Assembly (NCBI GenBank): GCA_947446645.1
Contig: CANFHA010000027.1
Coordinates: 1 to 44,332 of the forward strand
Length of the DNA stretch: 44,332 bases
Reading direction: 5' to 3'
From: Chitinophagaceae bacterium
GTDB lineage: Bacteria > Bacteroidota > Bacteroidia > Chitinophagales > Chitinophagaceae
Part shown: in pieces, positions 27,307-38,100 of the stretch
Numbering within the stretch: position 1 is the stretch's first letter
How the letters are laid out: each line of letters starts with the position of its first letter
Notes under the pieces: generated by a model
What the model was told of the DNA's origin: nothing
Seen by the model: only the letters and a program-made list of their open reading frames with translations
Databases searched by the model: none
Position numbers and translations under genes: made by a program

Positions 27307-27810
27307 CTAAAGATCAGGTTTATTGGCAATTTTGTCTACATCTTCCATCACGTTTAGATTTAGTTGCTTTTTATAGTTGATCATTGAATTGCGGAGCTCT
27401 GGTTTGCTCGACGACAGTATTTGCACGGCCAGTAAGCCGGCATTTTTAGCGCCGTTTAATGCAACGGTGGCCACTGGCACCCCACCTGGCATTTGCAGAA
27501 TTGATAGAACAGAGTCCCAGCCATCTATTGAGTTTGTTGACTTTATTGGTACGCCAATAATGGGCAAGGGCGATATAGCCGCCACCATGCCCGGCAGGTG
27601 TGCGGCGCCACCAGCGCCTGCTATAATTACTTCGATACCGCGCAGGTGTGCATTTTCTGAAAATTCATATAGTCTTTTCGGCGTTCTGTGGGCAGAAACA
27701 ATGGTGATCTCGTAAGGTACCTCAAATTCTGCCAAGACCCGGGCAGCCTGTTCCATGATATGCATGTCTGAACCCGAACCCATTATAATACTAACAAGTG
27801 GCTTTTTCAT
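27307..27810 (-). CDS. purE: N5-carboxyaminoimidazole ribonucleotide mutase PurE (class I)
   Basis: A 167-residue class I PurE, which converts N5-CAIR to CAIR in de novo purine synthesis. The family signatures are present: GSGSD at residues 11-15, SAHRTP with the invariant His at about 41, and GAGGAAHLPGM near 65-75. Length is normal. Its start overlaps the purK stop by 4 nt (ATGA), so the two are translationally coupled, as usual. It is the last gene of the bestrophin-carbonic anhydrase-purK-purE operon and is followed by a strong hairpin. Confidence 0.97.
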   Translation of the reverse strand: MKKPLVSIIMGSGSDMHIMEQAARVLAEFEVPYEITIVSAHRTPKRLYEFSENAHLRGIEVIIAGAGGAAHLPGMVAAISPLPIIGVPIKSTNSIDGWDSVLSILQMPGGVPVATVALNGAKNAGLLAVQILSSSKPELRNSMINYKKQLNLNVMEDVDKIANKPDL

Positions 27811-28967
27811 ATATCGGCTTTTACTTTTAAAATTTGTTTTACCAGGTCTGCTTTTTCTTTTGCTGCGTCTATAGTCGTGGCAAGTACGTTTACGTGCCCC
27901 ATTTTACGGAAAGCTTTTGTGTGTTTTTTTCCGTACAAATGAATTTTCACTCCTTCTATTGCCATAGCTTTTGACAAGCCTTCATATTTTACTTTCCCTT
28001 CAAATCCCGGTTCACCCAATAGATTGATCATTACAGAGGGCATTTTTAAATCAGTAGCGCCTAACGGGAAATTATATATAGCCCTTAATAGCTGCTCGTA
28101 CTGAGAAGTAATTGCGCTCTCAATAGTATGATGCCCGCTATTGTGCGGCCTTGGCGCTATTTCATTTATCCATACTTTATTTTCCTGGTCTATAAACATT
28201 TCCACTGCTAATATCCCAACTAAATTTAATGAAACAGCGATCTGAGTTGCCAACCCAATGGCTTCGTTATTTACTGTATCGCTTGTAGAGGCAGGGCAAA
28301 TGATTTTTTCAACTATGTTTTCGTCCTGATTAAAAATCATTTCTGCAGGCGGGAAACATTTTATTTGTCCGGCATGGTTTCTGGCAACGATAACAGATAT
28401 TTCGTTTTTAATGCTCAGGCATTTTTCGACGACCGATGGCCCATCCAATAATTTGTTCGCTTCGCTTTGATTTTTAATCACAGCAACACCCTGCCCGTCA
28501 TATCCGCCTGTTCTTAATTTTTGCACGAAAGGGAATTCGATCTCATTGGCCTCCATTGCTCCGGCAATAGCTTCTTTGGAGGGATACAACTGAAAAGGAG
28601 CGGATGGTATATTGTGCTCTGAGTAAAAAGCCTTTTGCAGTCCTTTGTCCTTTATCAAGTACAATGTTTCCGGATCTGGGAAAATTTTTAATCCTTCTGC
28701 TTTCAGCTTTTTTAAAGCATCTATATTGATGTTTTCTATCTCAAAGGTTACCAGATCCACCTGCTTGCCGAAATTGTATACATCGTCAAAATCAAGATAG
28801 TTGCCCTGTACAAAAACGGTAGCACAAGATGCGGCCGGACATTCTTTGTCAGGGTCCAGGATATAGGTATTGATATTCCAGTTGCTTGCAGTAAGCGCCA
28901 ATATTTTTCCCAGTTGCCCACCGGCAATGATGCCCAATTTATAATCTGATATTACCAGTTGTTCCAT
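27807..28967 (-). CDS. purK: 5-(carboxyamino)imidazole ribonucleotide synthase PurK
   Basis: A 386-residue ATP-grasp enzyme that joins AIR, ATP and bicarbonate to make N5-CAIR, the substrate of PurE. It has the N-terminal LGIIAGGQLGKILALTA segment, QKLRTGGYDGQGVAVI in the ATP-grasp core near residue 150, and EIAPRPHNSGHHTIE near 270, all typical. It begins 12 nt after the carbonic anhydrase stop and overlaps purE by 4 nt. Its need for bicarbonate gives the carbonic anhydrase and the anion channel of the same operon an obvious job. Confidence 0.96.
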   Translation of the reverse strand: MEQLVISDYKLGIIAGGQLGKILALTASNWNINTYILDPDKECPAASCATVFVQGNYLDFDDVYNFGKQVDLVTFEIENINIDALKKLKAEGLKIFPDPETLYLIKDKGLQKAFYSEHNIPSAPFQLYPSKEAIAGAMEANEIEFPFVQKLRTGGYDGQGVAVIKNQSEANKLLDGPSVVEKCLSIKNEISVIVARNHAGQIKCFPPAEMIFNQDENIVEKIICPASTSDTVNNEAIGLATQIAVSLNLVGILAVEMFIDQENKVWINEIAPRPHNSGHHTIESAITSQYEQLLRAIYNFPLGATDLKMPSVMINLLGEPGFEGKVKYEGLSKAMAIEGVKIHLYGKKHTKAFRKMGHVNVLATTIDAAKEKADLVKQILKVKADI

Positions 28968-28979
28968 CTAGTTTATGAT

Positions 28980-29633
28980 TCAATTATTGTGGTTGTGAAG
29001 GCTTGACGTTTCCTGATTGAATGTTACCACACCTGTGGCGATGTCGTGAGTGCCGCCAATAATTCCGATTTGCCCGCTTTCAATCATTTCTTTTAAAATG
29101 GGACTCCGTTCCATGATTGCTCTTACTGTTCGCTTAACGTTAATGTTTGCAACACTTTCAACGAATACCGCGTTTTTAGAATTTCTGTTTTCTTTGGTCA
29201 CGGTTTCTTCTTCAACAGCAGGCCTTATTTTGGATAGCAGGGCAGTAAGGTTACCCATTTCAACGTGGTCGCAGGCACCTTTGATGGCCCCGCATTTAGT
29301 ATGGCCAAGCACGACGATAATTTTCGCACCGGCCACTTTGCAGCCAAACTCCATACTGCCCAGGATATCTTCATTAATAATGTTTCCGGCGATGCGGACG
29401 CTGAAAATGTCACCCAATCCCTGATCGAAAATAAGTTCTGCAGACGTTCTGCTATCTATACAACTAAGAATGACAGCAAAAGGATGTTGTCCATCCGATG
29501 TCTCATTCGCCTGTTGTAAAAGATTTCGGTTTACCTTAAGATTATTGACGAATCTTTTGTTTCCCTCATTTAATAGCTCCATCGCCATTGAAGGAGTAAT
29601 AGCTGCCTGCATTTCTTTGGTTAATGTTTTCAT
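28980..29633 (-). CDS. beta-carbonic anhydrase
   Basis: A 217-residue beta-class carbonic anhydrase interconverting CO2 and bicarbonate. The zinc ligands are visible: Cys58 in CIDSR, His111 and Cys114 in GHTKCG, with Asp60 and Arg62 forming the catalytic dyad. There is no signal peptide, so it is cytoplasmic. It starts 15 nt after the bestrophin gene and ends 12 nt before purK, clearly within the same operon. Confidence 0.95.
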   Translation of the reverse strand: MKTLTKEMQAAITPSMAMELLNEGNKRFVNNLKVNRNLLQQANETSDGQHPFAVILSCIDSRTSAELIFDQGLGDIFSVRIAGNIINEDILGSMEFGCKVAGAKIIVVLGHTKCGAIKGACDHVEMGNLTALLSKIRPAVEEETVTKENRNSKNAVFVESVANINVKRTVRAIMERSPILKEMIESGQIGIIGGTHDIATGVVTFNQETSSLHNHNN

Positions 29634-29648
29634 TGCTATTTTGTTTGT

Positions 29649-30545
29649 TTATAATGAATAAAAAAATTCAGCTTTTAGTGGTTCCGGGATCTGGTTTTCT
29701 TTCAGCAGTTGTTTAATATTTATCTCAATTGTACGGGCAATGGTTGTTACTGCTGTATCTGTAGGTCTGTTCTCGAACGGATCCTGCATGTGTGTGGCAG
29801 ATTTTTCCAGTAGAAAAAAGGCGCAGGAAATAATCAGTAAAAGTGGGATCTCAAAAATGCCGGCCACGTTATTTAAAGCAATAGAAAGAGTAATAACAAA
29901 GAGATAAATAAATGCATGGAGAAACAGCCGGTACGTAACTGGGAATATGGTTGTCTTTATTCGTTCCGATTTCCCTTGTGCATCGCACAGACGCACCAAT
30001 GTATTATCTAACTGCACCTGCCCAAAGTCATTTAACTGGTTGTCTTCTTTCAGGTCTTTGATGTCATGGGCGTGCAACTGAAGCAATGCCAGCGCTTTAT
30101 TATTATGTTGTTTAATTGCTTCGAGGTCTTCTGAACAAATGAATTTTTCCAGGCCCGAGGTAGGGTCCAGTCCTCTGAGCGATTGTCCCAGGCAATAGCA
30201 CCAGGCAATTTGCCTGAAAGCGATTTTTTTTATTAATTCTTCATTGCCCCTTCCAACGAGGGTTTGCAGCTGGATAACAAAGCTGCGTGAGTCATTGACA
30301 ATTGCACCCCATACTTTTCGCGCTTCCCACCACCTTTCATAAGACTGGCTAATCTTAAAGGATAGAAGGATGGATATAGCCGTGCCTAAGAATGCCGGAA
30401 TTGTAAAAGGCATTTCAGGGAGGAAGTGTTTATATTTTTCAGTAACGTAATAAACTAACAACGACACGGACAATACATAAAGCAGATCGTATTTAACCTT
30501 GTTCCATATGTAAGATGCGGGTATTCTTTTGTTAAGGAGCATCAT
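29649..30545 (-). CDS. bestrophin-family anion channel
   Basis: About 298 residues, with four hydrophobic segments (LLYVLSVSLLVYYV, IPAFLGTAISILLSF, LFLHAFIYLFVITLSIAL, IPLLLIISCAFFLLE). The bestrophin signature regions include SYERWWEARKVWGAIVNDSR after the second helix and a DPFENRPTDT segment near the C-terminus. Bacterial and algal relatives form pentameric anion channels, some conducting bicarbonate. A longer frame begins at 30605, but a perfect -7 box lies at 30571-30564, downstream of that ATG, so I place the start at the MM pair (30545 or 30542). It is the first gene of an operon with carbonic anhydrase, purK and purE, and is divergent from a TetR regulator. Bicarbonate transport is inferred from that context. 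Confidence 0.9.
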   Translation of the reverse strand: MMLLNKRIPASYIWNKVKYDLLYVLSVSLLVYYVTEKYKHFLPEMPFTIPAFLGTAISILLSFKISQSYERWWEARKVWGAIVNDSRSFVIQLQTLVGRGNEELIKKIAFRQIAWCYCLGQSLRGLDPTSGLEKFICSEDLEAIKQHNNKALALLQLHAHDIKDLKEDNQLNDFGQVQLDNTLVRLCDAQGKSERIKTTIFPVTYRLFLHAFIYLFVITLSIALNNVAGIFEIPLLLIISCAFFLLEKSATHMQDPFENRPTDTAVTTIARTIEINIKQLLKENQIPEPLKAEFFYSL

Positions 30546-30562
30546 TTTATCTTTTATGTAGT

Positions 30563-30603
30563 GCAAAGATAGGAATACCTTATTAAATGATAGGAATACT
30601 ATC
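30563..30603 (-). promoter_or_regulatory. promoter of the bestrophin operon with repeated operator-like motif
   Basis: TATCTTTG on the minus strand (30571-30564) matches the -7 consensus exactly. The 11-mer GATAGGAATAC occurs twice on the plus strand, at 30568-30578 and 30589-30599, exactly 21 bp apart (two helical turns). The second copy is part of an inverted repeat GATAG-GAATA-CTATC (30589-30603). The first copy overlaps the -7 box. This is a good candidate binding site for the adjacent TetR-type protein. Confidence 0.55.
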
Positions 30604-30611
30604 ATAAATAA

Positions 30612-30638
30612 TTGTAAAAATATTTTTCCTTAGGTTTG
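30612..30638 (+). promoter_or_regulatory. promoter of the TetR-family gene
   Basis: TAGGTTTG at 30631-30638 is a perfect -7 box, with TTG at 30612-30614 in a plausible -33 position. The predicted start is about 25-30 nt before the first ATG of the regulator. It lies back to back with the bestrophin promoter, so one bound repressor could affect both. Confidence 0.5.
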
Positions 30639-30671
30639 CAGGGTTGTTCAATAGCAGTAAAAAGACAGTAG

Positions 30672-31367
30672 ATGAAATTGCAGTTACAGATAAAAATGAA
30701 TGAAGCCCTGTTTCTCCGCAATCCCGAAAGTTCGGAGTTGGGGAAAAACATCCTGAAGCATAGTGTTCAATTAATTTATAAGGGTGGCTTTGAGGCATTT
30801 ACCTTTAAAAAATTAGCGGAGGTGATTGGTACAACCGAAGCCGGCATTTACCGCTATTTTGAAAATAAACATAAGCTATTGGTCTACCTGACTGCGTGGT
30901 ATTGGGGATGGCTTGAGTTTCAGATCAATTACCAGACCAATAATATAGAAGACCCGATAGTAAAGCTGAAAAAAGTAATAAATCTACTGGCAACCGCGGT
31001 AAAAGATGATGAGCAAACAGGCTACTTAAACGAGAGTTTATTGCACCAGATCATCATAGCCGAAGGGTCTAAAGCATACCTTACGAAACAAGTAGGAGAA
31101 GATAATAAACAGCAATTTTTCAAGCCCTATAAAGATCTTTGCGCGGTAATAGGCGTTATTATTTCCGAATGCAACCCTGCGTATAAGTACCCAAAATCCT
31201 TAGCATCCACGATCATAGAGATGGCACACTTTCAAAATTTCTTTATGAATCATTTGCCCTCTTTAACTGATTTCGGCAACACAAAAGAGGAAGCCGAGAT
31301 CATTGCTTTTCTCAATAACCTGGTGTTTAGCAGCCTGGAAAAAAGCGCAGTGGAGCCCAGGGTTTAA
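30672..31367 (+). CDS. TetR/AcrR-family transcriptional regulator
   Basis: 231 residues (223 if the in-frame ATG at 30696 is used). Residues about 25-72 form a TetR helix-turn-helix, with FTFKKLAEVIGTTEAGIYRYFENKHKLLVYL as its core split over turn and recognition helix. The C-terminal ligand-binding half is divergent and its ligand cannot be predicted. It is transcribed away from the bestrophin-carbonic anhydrase-purKE operon, and the shared 150-bp region carries a duplicated 11-bp motif. It therefore probably regulates that operon and perhaps itself (inference). Confidence 0.88.
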   Translation: MKLQLQIKMNEALFLRNPESSELGKNILKHSVQLIYKGGFEAFTFKKLAEVIGTTEAGIYRYFENKHKLLVYLTAWYWGWLEFQINYQTNNIEDPIVKLKKVINLLATAVKDDEQTGYLNESLLHQIIIAEGSKAYLTKQVGEDNKQQFFKPYKDLCAVIGVIISECNPAYKYPKSLASTIIEMAHFQNFFMNHLPSLTDFGNTKEEAEIIAFLNNLVFSSLEKSAVEPRV

Positions 31368-31374
31368 TGGCCCG

Positions 31375-31600
31375 CATGGCTCATCTTTGTCTAGATGGGT
31401 AAAGTGTATACAGCTACTCTGTAGAGATATGTTACGAACTGGTGATAGTCCTGTGTGTGATATTTGCCGCAATGGAGCTGAGGCAAAGTAAGGGTGGCCA
31501 ATCTCAGGCACTTTTATACAAGTCAGTTCGTGTTATACCGCCAGCCATTTTATACATGAAAGTATTAACAGAAGCGCCTTTTCATTGTGCGCCTGCATTG
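31375..31600 (+). mobile_element. possible degenerate group II intron fragment (domain I-like)
   Basis: The stretch contains phrases I associate from memory with the 5' domain of Bacteroidota group II introns: CTAGATGGGTAAAGTGTAT, ACGAACTGGTGATAGTCC and GAGGCAAAGTAAGGGTGG, in that order, followed by AGTTCGTGTTATACCGCC. No reverse transcriptase frame and no recognisable domain V follow, so it would be a dead remnant. It has no protein-coding quality. A covariance-model search would decide. Confidence 0.3.
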
Positions 31601-31639
31601 CAAAAGACTCTATTTAGTATTAGCCACATTTGTTAAAAT

Positions 31640-32164
31640 CTCTTGCAATTCCTCACAACATTTTACAAGTTCACCTAAAAAGCTATCTGATCAAAATTCT
31701 TTGAGTTGCCAACAACTTTAAGCAGAGCAATCCGGTTGTTTAAGTTTGAAATTATCGCCTTTAATTAAACAAGTATTGAATTACAGTGCGTTAATACGCA
31801 TATAAAAAACAATCATTCACTTTTGGTTAACCATAAAAAATAAGAAAAACAAATAAAACCGCTATTTTTATATTCCCAGAAAATTATGTTTTCAACAACT
31901 TCAAGTTAAATTTTTGAAAACAATTATTACGGGCTATTAATTAAGTGTTAAAAAAAGACATAGATACGTACAGTTTTATAGTCTGAATGCCTTGCGCAGT
32001 GCGGGTTTCGGGAAAAAAGAAAAAATAGCAAGCATTATAAAAACTGCTGTTATTTTTTGTGAAAAAAGTAAAAAAAGAGAGTAATAATTGCCAGTTAATA
32101 TTGAGATAGTTACAAGTAGTAAAAACCTTTGACTAAAGTTTCTAAATTTTAAATGTAACCGAGT
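31640..32164. other. AT-rich spacer upstream of the giant surface protein
   Basis: About 525 bases without a credible gene on either strand. It is rich in A and T runs. One exact -7 box match, TAAGTTTG, occurs on the plus strand at 31741-31748, which would give a leader of about 410 nt for the giant gene. TAAATTTT at 32143-32150 is a nearer but imperfect match with too short a leader. I see no clear terminator, operator or small RNA. Confidence 0.4.
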
Positions 32165-35100
32165 ATGAGAAATTTTTCCGCTATCAATGAGGTTGGAGCA
32201 AACACAACAAATACTAAAAACAATGTTGTGTCGGCGTGCGAAAGACTGTTCAGGTCTGTTTTTTCACATGTGAAAAAACGATCGGTTAGGCTGGGTGTTG
32301 CAGGGCTATTCCTGCTATTGATGGGAAGCGTTGGCAATAGTGCCAATGCACAGACAGTGACAGTCCTTGACCCTACAGGTGACGGCGGATTTGAAACCGG
32401 AGCCACCTTTGCACTTAACGGCTGGACGGTGGTAAACATGACCGGAGCTGCGGCTGCTACAAATGGTATCTGGAACATAGGTACGACAGCAGGGCAATTT
32501 GCCGGAAGCCGTGGTGCTTACGTGGGCACCGCAGCTGGTGCTTATAGTTACGGTACTGCCAACTCGAGGGTAGACCATATGTACAGGGACCTGGTTATAC
32601 CGGCAGGCGCGACTAATATATCGGTTAACTTTCAATTGAAAGGTAATGGTGAGACAGGTTATGACCGACTCCTGGTATATACCGGTACTACTGCTACTAC
32701 GCTCACTGCCGGTGCGTTGCCAGGAGCAACAGCGACACTTGTATATACACAGGCAACATTATACGGAGCTACTTACACCTCGATAGGTGTAGCACTACCA
32801 AACACTCTGGCCGGTACCACTGTTCGTTTGATATTTGTGTGGCAGAACGATGGTTCTGTTGGAACTCAGTCTCCTGCTGCAATCGATAATATAGGTGTTA
32901 CTTACTGTCCTACTCCTGCGGCTATTACAGGTACTGCAACGCTTTGCACAGGCACTACTACCACATTGAGCTCGGCTGGCGCTACAGGTACATGGAGCAG
33001 CAGCAACGCTGCGGTAGCTACAGCCTCAGGGGGGACTAACCCGGTTACAGTTTCAGGTGTAGGCCCTGGTACTGCTACTATTTCGTTTACATCGAGCTGC
33101 GGCGTTGTGGTAACAAAAGTAGTAACCGTTAATGGCCCGGCAGCAATTACCGGTACTACAACTATGTGTGCAGGCGGCGGAACAACTACACTTAGCAGTG
33201 CTACCGCCGGTGGCACATGGACAAGCCTCGCTCCCGCCACAGCCTCTGTGACTACAGGCGCTGCTACAACTACTGTTACAGCTGGTACTGCCGGAACAGC
33301 TACAATATCATACACAATTGCCGGTGGATGCGCTCAGACGAAGATCGTTACAGTTAATGCAGCACCAGCCACCATTACCGGAGCTACCTTCCGTGTTTGC
33401 GTGGGCAGTACTATTACATTAGCAAATTCAGTGCCCGGTGGCACCTGGAGCAGCAGCAATGCTAATGCAACTGTTGTTGCTGCTACGGGTGTTGTTACCG
33501 GCGTAACGGCAGGCACAGCAGTGATCACTTACAACGGCTGTGGTTTTGTTACACAAGTTGTGACCATTAATGCTAATCCTGCATCTATCAGCCCGTCTTC
33601 ATTAAGCTTGTGCGTTGGTGTCTCGGCCACCGTATCTGATGCAACTACCGGCGGCACATGGAGCAGCAGCAGTGCAAATGCTTCAGTAACCGGATCAACA
33701 GTAACCGGTGTAACGGCAGGAGCGGCTACCATATCTTATATATTAACGGCAACCGGATGTTATACCACCATACCTGCCACCATTACAGCAGCTCCTTATT
33801 CGGCATATGCATCGGCTTCGCCAACTTCAATATGTGCCGGTAGTACTTCTACCCTGAGTGGTAGTGTTGCTTCGAGTGCATCTTTCTACAACGTAACAAG
33901 TACAACATATGCTTTGTCTTCAATAACCACTGCCGTAGGTTCTGTTACGGGTGACGATGTTAACAGTGGTGTTGCTACAATTCCATTCGCGTTCAACTAC
34001 TTTGGCACAAGCTATACTGGTCTTTATGTGAGCACAGATGGCTGGGTAACTTTCACCAATCCGACCCTGACTACCTACACTAACTATACGATTCCTACTG
34101 CTGGCATGCAAGGGCAGATCGGTGCAGGTATCGCGTTTGGTGTGCATGATTATGCTACTTCCGGTTTTGGAATTACAGGGGCAGGCAGTGTAAGCTATGG
34201 ATATACAGGCACCGCTCCCAACCGTCAGTTTATTATTTACTTCAACGGCCTCGGCGACTATAACACAGCGGGGGGCGGCATATCAGGCCAGATCATTCTG
34301 TATGAAGGATCGAACATAATTGATGAGATGCTTACCTCTAAAACTGGTGGTAATGCTGCTACCCTGGGTATCCAAAGCAACACAGCCGCTATAGGTTTTG
34401 CTCCGGCTACCAGGAATGGTTTCACAGGAACTGTGGGCACACCGGAAGGTTGGAGGTACACACCTACGACATCGCCGGCGCCTACCTTTGCCTGGAGCCC
34501 GGCCAGCAGCTTAAGCAACGCTGCAATAGCTAACCCGGTAGCGTCGCCTACCGTTACTACAACTTATACGGTCTCTGTTAGTTCTGGTGGCTGTGCGCCT
34601 ACCGCAACCGTGCAGGTAACTGTTACTCCGGTACCAACGCCGATCACCGGCGGTACATCGCCAATATGCATTGGTAATAATACAACCCTGGTAGAGTCTG
34701 TGACCGGAGGTACGTGGAGCAGCAGTAATACTGCTGTTGGCACGGTAAGCGCAGGTGGTGTGGTGACTGGTATTGCAGCAGGTACGACGATAATTTCTTA
34801 TGCCACCACCTGTGGTACCGTAAATGTTACGGTCACTGTAAATGCTTTGCCGGTTATTTCCGGTTCATCATCTACTTGTGTTTCGACGACTACTTCGTTG
34901 ACCGCAGTGTTGAGTGGTGGTACATGGTTGAGCACCAATACAGGTATTGCAACCATTGGTTCGACGTCCGGCCTGGTTACAGCGGGTGCATCGTCTGGCA
35001 CAACCACGATCAGTTATACGGATCTCAATGGTTGTATCTCCAGCAGGACACAGACCATAACTAATATAGGCCCCGGCGCCATTACAGGAACTACTACTGT

Positions 35101-38100
35101 TTGTGCCGGAAGGACAACGACTTTGAGTGACTCACCTGCTGGTGGAGGATGGACCAGTACAGTACCTGCAGTGGGAACAATTGACGCAGCTACCGGTGTA
35201 GTAACCGGCTTAAGCGCAGGTACTACTGTCATCAGTTATAACACCGGCTGTTTAACTCCAGCTTCAACTACTGTAACGGTGCTTGCCAGCCCCGCAGCTA
35301 TCACCGGCGTTACATCGGTGTGCGTGGGCCAGGTAACATCGCTGACCGATGCATCAGGTGCAGGTACCTGGGCGAGCAGCAATAGTAACGCTACTGTTGT
35401 TGCAGCTACAGGTGTAGTAACCGGTGCCATCATCGGTACATCAACTATTACATTTACGCTGGCATCATCTGGGTGTCGTGCTACAACTTCAGTTGGCGTT
35501 GTTTCGGGAGCTGTTATCCCAATTGTAAGTGCTTCGGCTTCGCCGGGCGTGGTGTGCACCCCGGGCGCTTCTTCCCTGCTGGCTACTGTTACCGGCGCGC
35601 CGGCCTATGACGTTAGCAGCACTACATATGCATTGGCTACTATTACTACGTCTTCTGGTACCCTTACCGGCGATGATGCCAATAGCGGCGCTGTTGCACT
35701 GCCGTTTACATTCAATTTCTTTGGCACCAACTACAACTCAATATATGTATGTACGAACGGTTGGGTAAGCTTTACGAATAGCGGTACCAACCTGACCAAC
35801 TATACGATACCATCGGCAGGTATGCAAGGTGCTATAGGCGCCGGCATAGCATTTGGTGTGAACGACTATGCAACTGCAACTTTCGGCACTACCGGGTCCG
35901 GTAGTATCACTTACGGTTATTCAGGTACAGCGCCTAACCGCCAGTTTATGATCAGGTATCAAAACCTGGGCGACTATTCTGCCGGTGGGTTAATATCGGG
36001 TCAGATCATCCTGTATGAAGGCACCAACATCATTGATGAAATGCTTACCCGCAAAACCAGCCCCAATGCGGCCACCCTGGGTATCCAGAGCAATACCGGT
36101 ACGATCGGTTATGCTCCTGCAGGGAGAAACGGCTTCACGGGCACGGTAGCCGCGGCTGCGTCTGAAGGTTGGAGGTATACACCATCAAACATTACCTACG
36201 CGTGGTCACCGGCTACATTCCTCAGCAGCACTACGGTCAATAGTCCAAGTGTAAGTTCAGCAACTGTAACAACTACTTATTCGGTTACTGCTTATTATAA
36301 TAGTTGCTATTCATCTCCTGCCGCTACCACGCTTACGGTGAATACTGCGCCATCTGCAATATCAGGCGCAAACGCAGTGTGTGTTTCGGCTGCTATTACG
36401 TTATCAGATGCTTTAACCAACGGTACATGGTCAAGCCTTTCACCGTCTGTTGCTACAGTAACAACCGGCGGCGGTGGTACTACAACAGTTACCGGGGTGA
36501 CTGCAGGAACTGCAACCATACAATACAGCAACTTATGCGGTACGGTAACAACAATAGTTACCGTAAACGCACTGCCGGTTATCACAGGCCCATCAACAAC
36601 CTGTGCGTCAGCGACCACTTCACTTTACGCTTCACCTGCAGGTGGCAGCTGGCTGAGCACTATTACGGGCGCAGCCACTATAGGTGCTTCAGATGGTATA
36701 GTATCTGGTATAGCTGCCGGCACAACGCTGATCAGCTATACAGATGTTAACTCATGTGTAAGCACACGCACGCAGTTTGTTGTCAGCGGATCGCCTGCGC
36801 CAATATCCGGTTCTTCTATTATTTGTAGTGGTAATACCACTCCATTGTCTGATGCAACTGCAGGTGGTACATGGAGCAGCAGCGACCTTGCCATAGCTAC
36901 CGTAGGCACCAGCGGTGTTGTCACCGGTGTTGCACTGGGTACAGCAGACATTACTTATTCTACCGGTTGCGGCACGGCGCCAACTCAAACGGTTACCGTT
37001 AACGCTACGCCTGTGATCTCAGGCCTCCCCGGTACTTGTATAGGTTCCAGCACCACGCTCACTGCGGCACCATCTGGTGGTACGTGGGTGAGCGGTAGCC
37101 CGGTGGTGGCTACTATCGGTGCTTCATCAGGCCTGCTTAGTGGTCTCACCGCTGGTACCACAGCGGTTACTTATACAGCACCGGTTACCGGATGCTTTGC
37201 AATAGTGAGTGAGTCTGTAAGCAGTGTAGTGCCTACCGTTACTGCTTCCGTATCTCCTACAGTTGTATGTGAAGGTAGTGCGGCAAGTCTGACCTCTTCG
37301 GTAACTCCTTTTTATAGTCTCACTGGCGTTACCTACGGTCTTTCCACTATCAGCACTTCAGTGGGTACTTTAGCTGGCGATGATCTTAACAGCGGTGCAA
37401 TAGCATTACCTTTTACGTTTAATTACTTTGGAACTAATTATAACTCAATATATGTTTGTACTAACGGTTGGGTGAGCTTTACAAGTACCGGTACGGGCCG
37501 CACGAACTATACGATCCCATCGGCTGGTATGCAAGGCGAAATAGGTGCAGGTATCGCATTTGGTGTATCTGACTTTGCTACTGCAGGTTCTTTTGGTGCC
37601 GGCAGCATTAGCTACGGATATACCGGAACTGCGCCTAACCGTAAGTTTATTATAGATTTTAACGGACTTGGTATCTTCTTTGGTGCCGGCGTAATATCCG
37701 GCCAGGTTATTTTGTACGAGGGGTCGAATATAATCGACGAAATGCTTACCTCAAAGACAAATACAAATGCTAATACTCTTGGCCTTCAAAGCAATGATCC
37801 TGCTGCGGGCATTGCTCCACCTACAAGGAACGGTTTTACCGGTACAGTGGGCACTAGCGAGGGTTGGAGGTATGCACCGCTGAACATTAGTTATCTGTGG
37901 TCGCCTTCTGCAGGTCTCAGCAGCAGCACTGCTAGTAATCCGACAGTTACGGCTGCAACTGCAACTACTACTTATTCTGTTACTGCATACGCAAATGGTT
38001 GTGCATCGGCAGCCCCGGCGGTGGTTACGCTTACCGTAACACCAGTTCCGGTGGCAATAACCGGCAACTCTCCGTTCTGTACGGGCAGTACACTTACACT

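Noticed and set aside
31263..31511. An 82-codon minus-strand frame overlapping the end of the TetR gene
   Set aside because: It is partly antisense to the TetR gene and partly within the possible intron fragment, with no supporting features.
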